Source: Paramecium sonneborni (lineage: Eukaryota > Ciliophora > Oligohymenophorea > Peniculida > Parameciidae). Taken from it: a stretch of 64,000 bases of DNA. The position numbers and the translations under genes were made by a program. Below the pieces are notes generated by a model. The model saw nothing but the letters and a program-made list of their open reading frames with translations. It was not told where the DNA came from and searched no databases. Numbering within the stretch: position 1 is the first letter of the stretch; every line of letters starts with the position of its first letter. The stretch is taken from NCBI GenBank assembly GCA_905182985.1, contig CAJJDN010000079.1:264180-328179 (forward strand). Direction: 5' to 3'. This document shows, piece after piece, positions 26,679-38,909 of the stretch.

Positions 26679-27704
26679 ATGAGTCATTTCTATGATTATC
26701 AATCTTCCACTTAAATTTAAATCAGGTATTACTAAACAATGCTATCTCAAGACAGAAAATAGTTTTGGAAAATCTAATCAATCAAAAATATCAACCAAAA
26801 TCTAAATAGACATTCAAAAATTTCATTCTCATATCACAATCTAAACCTTAGACTTATAGAGATAAGATTAATCAATCTTAAGATAAAATTTCAAGTCCAA
26901 AATTAGATTAAAATATAATTAAAAATTCTTTGCTTTAAGATATTGGCTATATTGATTTAGAAATTTAAAAAATGACTGAGGAGTATCGGTCTTCACTTAA
27001 TAAAACTTAATTAATAAATTCTAATAATGATTTTAATTATTTACAAGTTGTTCCTACTTAATATAATCAAACAGATGTTTCGAAGTCAAATCATTAAATT
27101 TCAATAAATAAAATTTAAAATTCTCATAATAGTTAATAAACTTTTTCTAAACTTAATCAAATTTCTGAAATTTCATATTCAAAATTAGCAGAATCTATTA
27201 AGAGTTATTCAAACTAAAAAAAAGCACTTGAAGATAAAATTACAAACAAACCTAAAATATAACCAGATAATATTCTATAAATGAAGAAATAATCTAATCT
27301 CGCCGTTTAATAGACAAAAACAAATGAGATCAATAACTCTTAAGCGAAGTAAATTAATCATTTCATATTTTAGATTAAAAAATCCTAAACTTAATACATT
27401 AATTTCAAAAATCAATTCTGAAAGAAATAAACCTACATAGATTAAACCAATTTTAAAGTAGACTTCTTTTCATCCATAAAATTGTTGTTCCATACAAATT
27501 AATCTTAATCAAAATGTAATTCAAATCAATAATTCATAGACTTCTAAGTAATTTAAAAATAAGAAAGATGAAATCATAGATGATTATTAATTAGATAAAG
27601 CTGTTAAAATTTTTAATTCTTTAAAGAAATTAATTAATTTAAACACTGTACCACAATAATCAGTAAAAAAATATAAAGATAATAAAAATCAAATCTATTA
27701 ATGA
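26679..27704 (+). CDS. Unknown Gln/Lys/Ser-rich protein
   Basis: 324 residues after two introns: 26 nt (ending AAG) right after codon 15 and 25 nt (TAG) near 27347. The first exon codes MSHFYDYQSSTQIQI; without removing the 26-nt intron the long downstream frame has no ATG. Composition is strongly Gln, Ser, Asn and Lys, likely disordered with short helices. No domain recognised. It starts only 36 bp after the preceding stop, so the promoter must be very short. Confidence 0.65.
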
Positions 27705-27813
27705 ATTCTACCTAATTTTTGATTATATTTCATTTTGAAAATCCTGTTTTATATAAATTTTTTATTATTTTGCTCTATTATAATAATTTATTTATAATTT
27801 ATTGTCTTTATTT

Positions 27814-28636
27814 ATGAGTTTTGAACGTTATCATTCCTCTAAATAAAATTTTGAATCAGATAACAATCATTGCAATGTAAATGGAAAAAATCATGTACAT
27901 TTGAAATATGCACCAATAAAAATTATTCACAATAAAGTAGTAGGAAATAGTGAAGAGAAACAAAAATATCCTCAATTGAATTTGCGTTTTTAACCCGCTG
28001 AGGAAATTTCAGTAAAATTATGATTTAAAGTAGCCACGTTAAGATCCAACTGTGACAATTCCTCTAAGTTTTCTATAATAATTAATTCAATAGGCATATT
28101 CAAATAAATAATTAAGAACAATTAATAATCCTTCAATTAGGATTGAAGAGAATAGAAATGATGCAGTGGAAGAGTTAATAAAATAGATTGAAATCTAATA
28201 AAAAGGAATTTTCCTTGTTGATGGTATTATAATATTATTATATTTTATAACAGAGGAAAAAAAAATTTAGAACGTGCTATTATAAAATCATATGAATTAT
28301 ATGCTTGAAAATATAGAAGCTAAAGAAATAGTTGATAATTTCTTTTAAGAGAACATTAACTTAAAACCACATTTTTGGATTTGGCTTAAATAATTAGAAG
28401 TCAAAGCTATTCAAGACATGTACATTCTTTGTCATTTTGATCCAAAAGGAGAATAATGCTCAGATATGTTCAAATTATTATTTTAAAAACTCTCTATAGA
28501 ATTTTATTCTAAACATGCTTATGCATAAGTCTTACGGAGTGATTTATCAGAGAAATTAAAATATTTATCCTAAATTGGAGAAATATTTAATAAAATTGCT
28601 AAACCATAAGAGTTTTATTATTTTAAATCAAGATGA
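27814..28636 (+). CDS. Unknown helical protein
   Basis: 266 residues after a 22-nt intron near 28012. The N-terminal ~90 residues are polar; the C-terminal ~150 are helical and hydrophobic-patterned (VDNFFQENINLKPHFWIW, LEVKAIQDMYILCHFDPKG). A 30-nt stretch near 28220 (GT...CAG, a multiple of three) could be a second intron. No family recognised. The gene is intact only in the first duplicated copy, because its first 50 bases precede the repeat. Confidence 0.62.
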
Positions 28637-28991
28637 TATGAAACTACAACCATGAGCTTAAATGTTTTTCTGTATATTAGTTAATAAAATAATATCAAAA
28701 TACATAGCAATTTGTTAAACAAACAAAAAACTCTTCTTTGTTTTCAATTTCTCTTAATTCTATTTATATTCTACTTGAATAATCTGATGAAATATCTAAG
28801 AGAATGAATATGCAGAATTGCCTTACTTATTGAAATTTCAGATTTCTTTTACTTAGAACAACAATGAGCTAATCTTATGTTGATCGAATGAAGTTTAATA
28901 AGTGAAAACTATTTCGCTTACTGTAAAATAGATAACTTTTATATTAAAATTTTTAGAATTAATAAAGATTCAAATGAAATAAAAAAAATTT
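27864..28991. repeat. Direct 1.13-kb duplication, copy 1 (around N at 28992)
   Basis: 1,128 bases repeated as 28993-30120 at an offset of 1,129 with no difference that I noticed. Copy 1 completes the 27814 gene; its right end cuts the small minus-strand gene, of which a 5'-truncated piece remains at 28695-28991. Confidence 0.9.
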
Positions 28992-28992
28992 N

Positions 28993-30120
28993 CAATCATT
29001 GCAATGTAAATGGAAAAAATCATGTACATTTGAAATATGCACCAATAAAAATTATTCACAATAAAGTAGTAGGAAATAGTGAAGAGAAACAAAAATATCC
29101 TCAATTGAATTTGCGTTTTTAACCCGCTGAGGAAATTTCAGTAAAATTATGATTTAAAGTAGCCACGTTAAGATCCAACTGTGACAATTCCTCTAAGTTT
29201 TCTATAATAATTAATTCAATAGGCATATTCAAATAAATAATTAAGAACAATTAATAATCCTTCAATTAGGATTGAAGAGAATAGAAATGATGCAGTGGAA
29301 GAGTTAATAAAATAGATTGAAATCTAATAAAAAGGAATTTTCCTTGTTGATGGTATTATAATATTATTATATTTTATAACAGAGGAAAAAAAAATTTAGA
29401 ACGTGCTATTATAAAATCATATGAATTATATGCTTGAAAATATAGAAGCTAAAGAAATAGTTGATAATTTCTTTTAAGAGAACATTAACTTAAAACCACA
29501 TTTTTGGATTTGGCTTAAATAATTAGAAGTCAAAGCTATTCAAGACATGTACATTCTTTGTCATTTTGATCCAAAAGGAGAATAATGCTCAGATATGTTC
29601 AAATTATTATTTTAAAAACTCTCTATAGAATTTTATTCTAAACATGCTTATGCATAAGTCTTACGGAGTGATTTATCAGAGAAATTAAAATATTTATCCT
29701 AAATTGGAGAAATATTTAATAAAATTGCTAAACCATAAGAGTTTTATTATTTTAAATCAAGATGATATGAAACTACAACCATGAGCTTAAATGTTTTTCT
29801 GTATATTAGTTAATAAAATAATATCAAAATACATAGCAATTTGTTAAACAAACAAAAAACTCTTCTTTGTTTTCAATTTCTCTTAATTCTATTTATATTC
29901 TACTTGAATAATCTGATGAAATATCTAAGAGAATGAATATGCAGAATTGCCTTACTTATTGAAATTTCAGATTTCTTTTACTTAGAACAACAATGAGCTA
30001 ATCTTATGTTGATCGAATGAAGTTTAATAAGTGAAAACTATTTCGCTTACTGTAAAATAGATAACTTTTATATTAAAATTTTTAGAATTAATAAAGATTC
30101 AAATGAAATAAAAAAAATTT
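28993..30120. repeat. Direct 1.13-kb duplication, copy 2
   Basis: Second copy of 27864-28991. It holds a start-less copy of the 27814 gene (28993-29765) and runs on the right into the start of the small minus-strand gene at 30231. Reads as an unmerged contig overlap. Confidence 0.9.
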
Positions 30121-30231
30121 AAATTTCTTTCCTTGCTTAATTGTTTCAACAATAGTTTTGTCTAAATCATTAATACAATTAAGATTTATTATTAATTTGA
30201 ATTTACTTATATTAAATTTATCTCTGAACAT
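29824..30231 (-). CDS. Unknown 135-residue protein
   Basis: Uninterrupted frame from ATG 30229-30231 to TGA 29824-29826. Begins MFRDKFNISKFKLIINLN; has IVETIKQGKKFKFFLFHLN in the first third and ELREIENKEEFFVCLTNCY near the end. Basic, partly hydrophobic, no domain recognised. It spans the right edge of the duplicated block, so only this copy is complete. An upstream exon cannot be excluded. Confidence 0.5.
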
Positions 30232-30571
30232 TTCTATTACATGTTAAATTGTTAGTTTACTATAAAAATGAAGTAGTCAAATTTTTTAGATCAATGACAA
30301 AAGATAGATACTGCCAGTAAATTTTATTTTAATTTTAATTTTATTTTTAATCGATAAATTATTATTTTCTTAATATTCTTTTATAATATTGATAATTTAA
30401 GCTTTGAATTAAATAATAGTAAAAGATAAGGTAATAAAATAATTTAGATGAAAAAATGGATAAGATAGGTACAAGTCTAAGTAGAATTAATAAAAATGAT
30501 GTATTAATGATTTACACATAATTTAAATTCTTATTTTACTTTAATTTAATTCATAAATTAATATATTTTCA
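30232..30571. other. Intergenic region, nothing recognised
   Basis: 340 bp between two divergent genes (start 30231 minus, start 30572 plus). AT-rich; a 20-codon open frame near 30448 is not convincing. It should contain both promoters. Confidence 0.5.
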
Positions 30572-30880
30572 ATGGGAAGTGATTCATCAAAACTAATGAA
30601 ACCAGAAGAAATTTAAAGCTAAAACCCAGTAGTTGTTTATGGTTCAGATAATTGTCCATATTGTTTTAAAGTTAAAAAGATTTTTGAAGAATTAAAAGTT
30701 TAGATTGATTATAGGAATGTTGATGAAAATAAAGTATATGATGAAGAAAAATAAAAATTGATGAATTTCTTAAAATACGATACAATCCCTTTAGTATTTA
30801 TAAAGAAGTAATTTATTGGTGGTTGCTCAAATGTAAAAGAATTAGAAGCAAAAGGTGAACTCTTAAGTAAAATAGCATGA
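30572..30880 (+). CDS. Glutaredoxin (dithiol, CPYC)
   Basis: 102 residues, single exon. Active site GSDNCPYCFKVKKIF (CPYC) near residue 30, followed by the TIPLVFIKKQFIGG segment (cis-Pro and GSH-binding part of the thioredoxin fold) and CSNVKELEAKGEL. Length and motif order are those of a classical dithiol glutaredoxin that uses glutathione to reduce disulfides. No targeting signal beyond a short MGSDSSK start; Gly-2 makes N-myristoylation conceivable. TGA at 30878. Confidence 0.9.
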
Positions 30881-31178
30881 TTGATTTTAAGTATATATAA
30901 TCATATTATTAATCATTTTTATTTAATTCATATTTAAATATAATTAATTAATATTAATCTATTAGAGGTCTTGTAATACTCAATTAACCTCAATTTTCAT
31001 ATATATTTATTTTAAAGTATAAACTAAAGAAAATGATTATTTTGAGAAAAACCAAGAATAATTTATAATTATTCTATGGTAATTTATATTTTAAATTTCA
31101 ATCCAATTATTAATCTAAAGAGGTATATTTTTCTTTTAATTTAATTATTATTAAATTAGTGTCGTTATTTAATTAAAT

Positions 31179-32417
<1,239 letters not shown>

Positions 32418-32433
32418 TATAAGTAATCAATTA

Positions 32434-33670
32434 TCAACTTTCTGTTTGAAATTAAATTTGAGACACTGTTAAATTGTCCCTTTTATGGAGAATCTGCTTT
32501 ATAATATTATTATTTACATCATTATATTTTATGGGGTTGGGTTTTCTCTTTAAATCAGGTAAAGTAGATCTAAAAAAGTAAATCTGTTTTTATTTTTATT
32601 GCCTTTCTCCAAGTGAATGAAGCTTTTCGTTAAATTTTTCATCAGAATTTTGATTTATAGGAGCTTTCATTGAAATAGGCGGAAAATTAATTTCTGGTTT
32701 ATAAGAAAATTATGAATCAATTTCTTATATTTTTTCTAATTCTTTTTTTAGATTAGCATCATAAAATTGTTATTTTTTTTTTAAGAAATTTTCCTGTTCA
32801 CTCAAGAAATGTTCAAATTATTCTGCAGTACTATTATGTTCTTTAATATTAATTAGTAATACTTTTAGCTAATTCTTGTTAAAAAGCTTTTTCTTTGATA
32901 TCAATCATTTATTTTAATTTGGCGTTTTTTAGTTTTATTTCATATTCATATCTCAAATGAATTGGGATAGATGTATAATCAGATTTATTACGAGATTTTC
33001 TATCAGATGATATTAAAGCTTCAAACTATATTTAATCACTCAATTTATATTAAGTTGTTTTATCATTAAAATTTTAAGGCTTATCTTCAATTTCTTCTTC
33101 ATTTTCAATTATAACTTTTTTTCCTTTTTTTAACTTCTCAAATTTTACTAGAGGTTAATAATCATTCGATATTTAAGTGAATTAATGTTTAAATTTGATA
33201 AAACTATTCAATTCGAAATGATGTTTTAATCCTGATTCATATATTTTAATGGTTTCTTTTGATAATTCTGGTTTGTCACTAATTTTATTCTTTTCTTCAT
33301 TTTAATATTTTTCTTATTTTTCTTTAATTTTCTCTTCTTTTTTCTTCCCCCATCTAAGTAATCTACCAATCGCTTCTTGTTATTCAGATTAAGACTATAT
33401 TTATTTATTATCAATAGTAAACTAAGACACTGTGCTAATTTAATTTGTTTATTTAATTTTATATTTCTATTATGGAGATGTACTAGATATAAAACTTTGA
33501 ATTTCTAAAATACTATAGATTATTTTTTTTTTACATTATGATGAAGTATTTTTAATATAAGATGAAGCAGATGTCTATGTAATACATTTTTTGTGCTTTA
33601 AATCTTCATAACAAAATTTTTTTACTTTAACTTGTTTTTGTTTCTTCTTATTCTTCTTTAATAATATCAT
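32434..33670 (-). CDS. Unknown coiled-coil protein
   Basis: 404 residues after a 22-nt intron near 32858 that ends AAG (needed to reach the C-terminal frame). Rich in Lys, Glu and Gln. Helical segments include KLKNAKLKQMIDIKEKAF and FEHFLSEQENFLKKKQQF; near the C-terminus FNEKLHSLGERQQ is followed by a short basic tail. No membrane segment and no domain I can name; a cytoskeletal role is possible but unproven. Confidence 0.68.
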
Positions 33671-33864
33671 TTTTATCTAAATTTAATGTCTTTTACTTGA
33701 AATAAGATTATTAAGAAAATTTTCTTAAATTCATGAAAAGTAATAAAATTTATTATTAATAATTTACCTACTATAATTATTCCATTATTTTTTTAATTTA
33801 AGAATAGAAAATAAATGAAATAAAATTGATATGTTTTTTATATTGGAATTCATGTAATTTATAA

Positions 33865-35272
33865 TCATTTCTATTGTTTTTTTAAACTTTCTGCATCTTC
33901 TCTAAATATGCATTCCATGACATCTGCTAAACCATCAAAATTAAAATCAAATTTAGCAAATGCATTTGGGAACAATGCAAATGCTTATCCTTTAGCTATT
34001 AGATATTGCTTTCCAAATTAATAAAATTGATATAAGATATAAGCATCTTCTTCTGGATTTTTAAATTCTTCTATTTCATCTTCTTATATAATTTCTTATA
34101 ATAAATCTCTTGCATTTGGTTAATCTTCTACTAATTCATCTAAACCTAAAGATTTAAGAAAGGCATCTACATCTTCCATATTTTTAAATTATAAATGAAA
34201 TTTTGAATGTTTAAAAAGAAGAGGGAATGTAAATCCTTATTTAAATTTTGATAGAAGTTTTTTTTATTACATTTTTTTGCTTTAAGCTGATTAAAGTAAA
34301 AAAAGTCCTAGATTAAATACTTTTTTAGCTAATGATGAATTAAATTTAGCTCTGAATTCAATTAAAAAACCTTCTAGCAAATATTTAATAAAAATTTAAT
34401 TCTTTTTCATCATTTTCTTTAATCCATTTTTAACTCCAAGATTTAATTCTAATTAAATTTCAAGATCTTCTCCTAATTAATCTAAAAAAGGACTGTATTA
34501 AGTTTCAATAAAATCTTAAACTAAAGGATGTTTAATTGTAAATTAAAGAATTAACTAAAATAATATAATAATAATAATTACACTGTCTGTATTAGCAGAA
34601 ATTTATAATTCACATTTGGAAAGAAATTCAAGAGCTTCATTAGCCTCTTCAGATCCTTCATTTTATAATTTCTACATAAAACTATCATATAATTATTAAA
34701 ATTTTTGTTTAGCTATTTCAGGTTATAGAGCACGAATAATTAATGTTAGATCAAAATATTTACCTTAAATTAACTAAACTCCTTTCAATAGTTTATTTTC
34801 ATTATTTAAAGCTTCAGTAATTCCTTTGCCATTATATAATATATTGCTATCAATTCTTAAATGACAAGGTTAATCTCCATAATTTATAGCCCAATAATGA
34901 TGATCAAAATTTCTATCTTATTTCTCAAAGAATGAAATTCCAAATCTTGTAAATTCTGAATTAACTTTCTTAAGTAAATTCATGAGCTTCAGTTTCATAA
35001 AAACTAATTTTTCTAAATGACCATTTTTTCCAAATTGCCACCAATTCCAAAATTCATCAAATGATATCTAACCATCTTTGTTTATATCAACAACTCCCAT
35101 TAACTATTGAATCAATAATAAAAATCAATACTTTATCAATCTCTTCTTAACTTATTTCTTAATTCAATTATTAAGCTATTGCTTAAAGCTCTTATTTATC
35201 TACATATCCACTTCCATCTTTATCAAAGCTTTTAAACACTTAATGTAACTCTGTTTTGCTTTATCCAATCAT
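33865..35272 (-). CDS. EF-hand calcium-binding protein
   Basis: 450 residues after introns at 35104-35131 and 34555-34581. Two EF-hands at the N-terminus: FKSFDKDGSGYVDKQEL (loop DKDGSGYVDKQE) and VVDINKDGQISFDEFWNWW (loop DINKDGQISFDE); both keep Asp at 1, 3 and Glu at 12. A ~270-residue helical region follows, then an acidic C-terminal part with a degenerate EF-like loop DFNFDGLADVMEC. A small frame starting at 34179 could be mistaken for its own gene, but the reading frame is continuous across it. Likely a Ca2+ sensor; target unknown. Confidence 0.8.
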
Positions 35273-36217
35273 AAAAAATCAAAATATTATTTATAAAACA
35301 TAAGAATTTATACAATAAAATAAATAAACTTAATTCAATTTTATTATCTAAAATATTTCACTTTCTAATTATTAAAAATTCTTAGTTTATATCTTTGAAC
35401 TCTATCTATTTAATTTTATTTCCATTTTTATTAAAATTATACAACTCTAAGGATACTCAACTTATAAATAGATTAAAGATATTCTAAAGAATTTGGAGTA
35501 AAAAAATAGAGACATCATCATTCCAATTAAAGATGTATAAATAAGATATTATTTATTTTTTCTCTTTTATTAAAATAATCTAATTTTTAAATTGTCAATA
35601 ACTACCAATCATTACTCAAATTTCTATAATTCCTTCTACATATTTTAAATCAAAATCTGCAATACTTTTTAAATTCAAAATCAGAAAATAGAAATAAACT
35701 ACTTCTTTTTTAATAATTTAATAAAAGATAATATACATTATCAGATTTTTTTAATCTAATTAAATAAATCATATTGTTTGATCTGACTTAGCAAATATTT
35801 TAGTATTTGTATTTCAAGATTTTTTGCAATGATAACTTTTTAATTTACAAAATTCTCTCTAATATACTTAAAAACAACTCATTAATTTTATAGTATCATA
35901 AAAAACTTTAAAGTATGAAATATTTTTTCATATTTGCTAAAGTATTTTTTATTTTTTTTCTTTTAAAATATAGGCTATTTCTTAATTATTTTTTATCAAT
36001 ATTTCTATAGAAATTTTTAAATAAATAAATTTTATAGTTTTATTAATTAAGTCTTTATCGTCTAATATTATAGACTAACTTATATAAAAAGTTTTTTGTT
36101 AATTTTGTCATATAAGCAGAAAATAATCAAATGACTTTTTTAATAATGAATAATATTTCTAAAAATTTATTTTTGATAATCAAAAAAAGTTGTTATAATA
36201 TTTTATTTAAATAATTT
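35273..36217. other. Long intergenic region, weak coding-like stretches only
   Basis: About 945 bp, the longest gene-free gap here, between two divergent genes. It is extremely AT-rich. Short coding-like stretches appear on both strands (plus near 35450-35535, minus near 35422-35300, the latter opening with an ATG), but none connects to a full gene by a visible intron. No RNA gene recognised. It should contain the promoters of the EF-hand and E2 genes. Confidence 0.4.
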
Positions 36218-36827
36218 ATGTAATAATCATAATCAGCTCATACAGCACCTATTCAATCTGCTAGTTACACAGTAACACTTTTAAAAAAATAACTAAAGTG
36301 TAATTGAATTATTTTATTTTAGAATTGGAAGAGAGTAAAACAATAGAAGGCGTTTCTGTTGGTTTAGAGGGAAATAGCTTATATTCATGGAATATTAGCT
36401 TTGCAGGTCCTTCAGATACTTTATATGAAGGTGGATATTTTTAAGCAATGATGAAATTTCCAGAAGATTATCCTAATTCCCCACCAACTTTTAGATTTTT
36501 AACAGAAATGTGGCATCCTAATAGTATTTAGAAAATCATTGACATTAGTTTATAGTGATGGAAGAGTTTGTGTTTCAATTTTGCATGCTCAAGATGAATT
36601 TAATGATTAAGAACCTCCAGAAACAAGGTTTTAATTAAAATCATAATAATAGATGGAGACCAATTCTGACACCAGAAGATGTATTAATTTCTATAGTTTC
36701 AATGTTATCTGAACCTAATATCAATTCACCTGCTAATGTTGATGCAGGAATTTAATTCAGAGATAGACCTGATGAATATAAGAAAAAAGTGAGAAAATTA
36801 ATTGATAAAGCATTAGAAAATTTATGA
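36218..36827 (+). CDS. Ubiquitin-conjugating enzyme E2, Cdc34/UBE2R-like
   Basis: 178 residues after introns of 23, 25 and 25 nt (the last has a GTT donor). UBC fold: LLKKQLKQLEES, FPEDYPNSPPTFRF, then HPNIYSDGRVCVSILH with the catalytic Cys. An acidic loop insertion (DEFNDQEPPETRW) follows, and EPNINSPANVDA, the form seen in Cdc34 and UBE2G/UBE2R enzymes. The insertion supports K48-chain building; there is no long acidic C-terminal tail as in yeast Cdc34. The start is the first ATG that gives an uninterrupted N-terminal helix. Confidence 0.9.
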
Positions 36828-36873
36828 CTGCTAATATATAACAAAAAAATTAAATAAGAAATAGCAATCAGTT

Positions 36874-38862
36874 TCATTTCCATTTCTTAATTAAATTCCT
36901 TCTTAACTTTGATAAAAATTCAATATTTTGTTTTTCGGATTCAAAATTAGAATTATTAAGATCAATAGAATTTAGAAATAAATCTATGTTTTAATAATAA
37001 TAATATTCTTTTTATTCTGGACATTGAATAAAATGAAATTAAGGACTCCCAAAAAAATTGCATTTCTTACAAATTAATTCTCCTAATGAATTTATAAGGA
37101 GAGGACACTAACAAAAATGCATTTATTATTGACTAGTTTTGTGATAACACTTACTGTTGAAAGGACAGTAGGCTACAAAATTTATAAAACTAATTTCATC
37201 TGTTAAATCATTAAATTCTATTTATTTATCTTACATCCATTATTATTGACAATTAACTTATAAATTATTCCAAAATTCAACAATTTATTCATTAACAGTC
37301 AAAGTTGAAAGATGCAACCAAAAAGAGAAAAAAAAATCTTAATAATTCTTAAATTTATTTTTCTATCTATTTTAAGGACAAAAGAATCCATATTCTTAAA
37401 TTTATTAAGAAAATAAGCATTGCTGACACATAACATAACCTTTTGAATTAATATACAATTAATTATTGCACGAATGTATTTACATAATAATCTATGCTGA
37501 ACATAAACATTAAGGAGGACAAATACATCTTAATGGTAAAGCAGTTTTTTTATCAACATGTGCTATTGTTTTATAAGTTTAACTATGAGGAATATGATGA
37601 GATTTTTTTTCAAGATATTTTGTACTATTTGGACTACGTACATAAACAGGTGAATTTTACTTTTAAGCTGTTGAATTTAGTATTGATCTTTCAGAATTTA
37701 GAGTTTATTAGGATTAATAAAGAAAAGATGATTCCAAAGCCATTACATCTCTTTTACTTCCATTTTCTTAAGATTAATCATTTGAATTATTTAAAATATC
37801 ATTTAAGTCTTTTTTATGATCTGAATTTATCCTCAATCTTGATTATAAGAGTACTGTTGATAATTTTTTTAGTTATACACAACCTTATTTACTCTACTTT
37901 TTATGTTCAATTTGAAATTTATTTTGAAATTAGATTTCAGATAATTAAAATATCTTTTGAATATCTTCATTCGATTATTATTAAAATATTTAATATTTTC
38001 TATTTATTTCAATAACTGAAAAAAGTTGTTTTAATAAATTATCATTTAATTTGATAAATTCTTAAATTTCTAGTTCTTTTTAATCCTAATTATCTTTAAT
38101 AATGGATTATATTAAAATAATATTATTTTTTCTAATTTTATCAGTTTCATATATTTCTTTTTAAATTGATTCCATTTCTAATAGAATCTCATCTATTTAA
38201 GTTTAAGTTGTTTTAAGAATATTAATAAAATTTGTTAATGATTATGAAAGTAATTACAACTGAGAATCACTCACACTATTATTAGAATTGAATAATGATA
38301 ATAAATTTTCTTCAATATTTAATAATTGTTAAATTGTTAATTTAATCGAATTATGAAAGTTTGGAATTTTATTTTTATTTTATCCTGTTAAGTATTCTAA
38401 TACACTAGTATTATCTAATTTTTATCCAGAGAATATTAAACTATCATTCAGAATAGAATTTATAACTGTAAAGTAACTACTATTTTTTGTATGTTAATCT
38501 ATAAACTTAATAAAATGCATTTCTTCTTAATATAATTATTCATAATTAGTTATGTATTCTTATTACTTTTGTAATAGTTTTGAAAGGTTTGAATTTTCAG
38601 TAAGATCGTATTCTTTTTTAATTTTAGTTACTCTTTTTTCATTTTCTAATTTTGTTCTCCTCATTTCTTTTTGTTTATTTTTTAATTCTTTTTCAAAGAT
38701 GGTGGAATTTATAGATAATGATTTCTGTATGTTTTCTTCTAATTATTTTGATAACTCAGATAATCTTTTTTATCTATCTTAGATTTTCTAAACAAATGGT
38801 TTCAATTCTTGATTAATAAGATTGGATTGAAAATCTGAGTCAATTAAGTTCTTTGAGTACAT
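36874..38862 (-). CDS. Coiled-coil / Cys-rich protein, paralogue A
   Basis: 662 residues, no intron. An N-terminal ~400-residue coiled coil (KIQDRQKRLSELSKQLEE...) and a Ser/Asn-rich middle lead to a C-terminal Cys/His-rich module. This begins RCICPPQCLC, then HSCNNQLYINSKGYVMCQQC, FFCPQN, a Trp-containing helix (VEFWNNLQVNC), YCPFNSKCYH, FCQCP, ELICKKC and FIQCPE, ending KKWK. The repeated CxC/CxxC pairs suggest a zinc-binding fold, RING- or ribbon-like, that I cannot assign. A second ATG at 38919 would overlap the stop of paralogue B, so 38862 is preferred. Confidence 0.72.
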
Positions 38863-38909
38863 TTTTAATTTTTTAATTTTATGTGATAAAACATTATATA
38901 TAAAATAAA

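Noticed and set aside
33226..33414. Short standard-code open frame on the minus strand
   Set aside because: It is an out-of-frame shadow of the 404-residue coiled-coil gene at 32434-33670.
33865..34179. Separate 104-residue gene starting at 34179
   Set aside because: The EF-hand gene's frame is continuous through this ATG, with no stop between, so it is the C-terminus of that gene.
37180..37340. Two apparent frameshifts in paralogue A
   Set aside because: Recounting the A9 run (37328-37336) and the repeat at 37221-37230 showed the frame is continuous; paralogue B confirms the reading.
37494..38015. 173-codon plus-strand frame, the longest under the standard code
   Set aside because: It is antisense to paralogue A, whose Cys-rich module is conserved in paralogue B. 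Its Phe/Leu/Ile-rich composition is what antisense of AT-rich coding gives.
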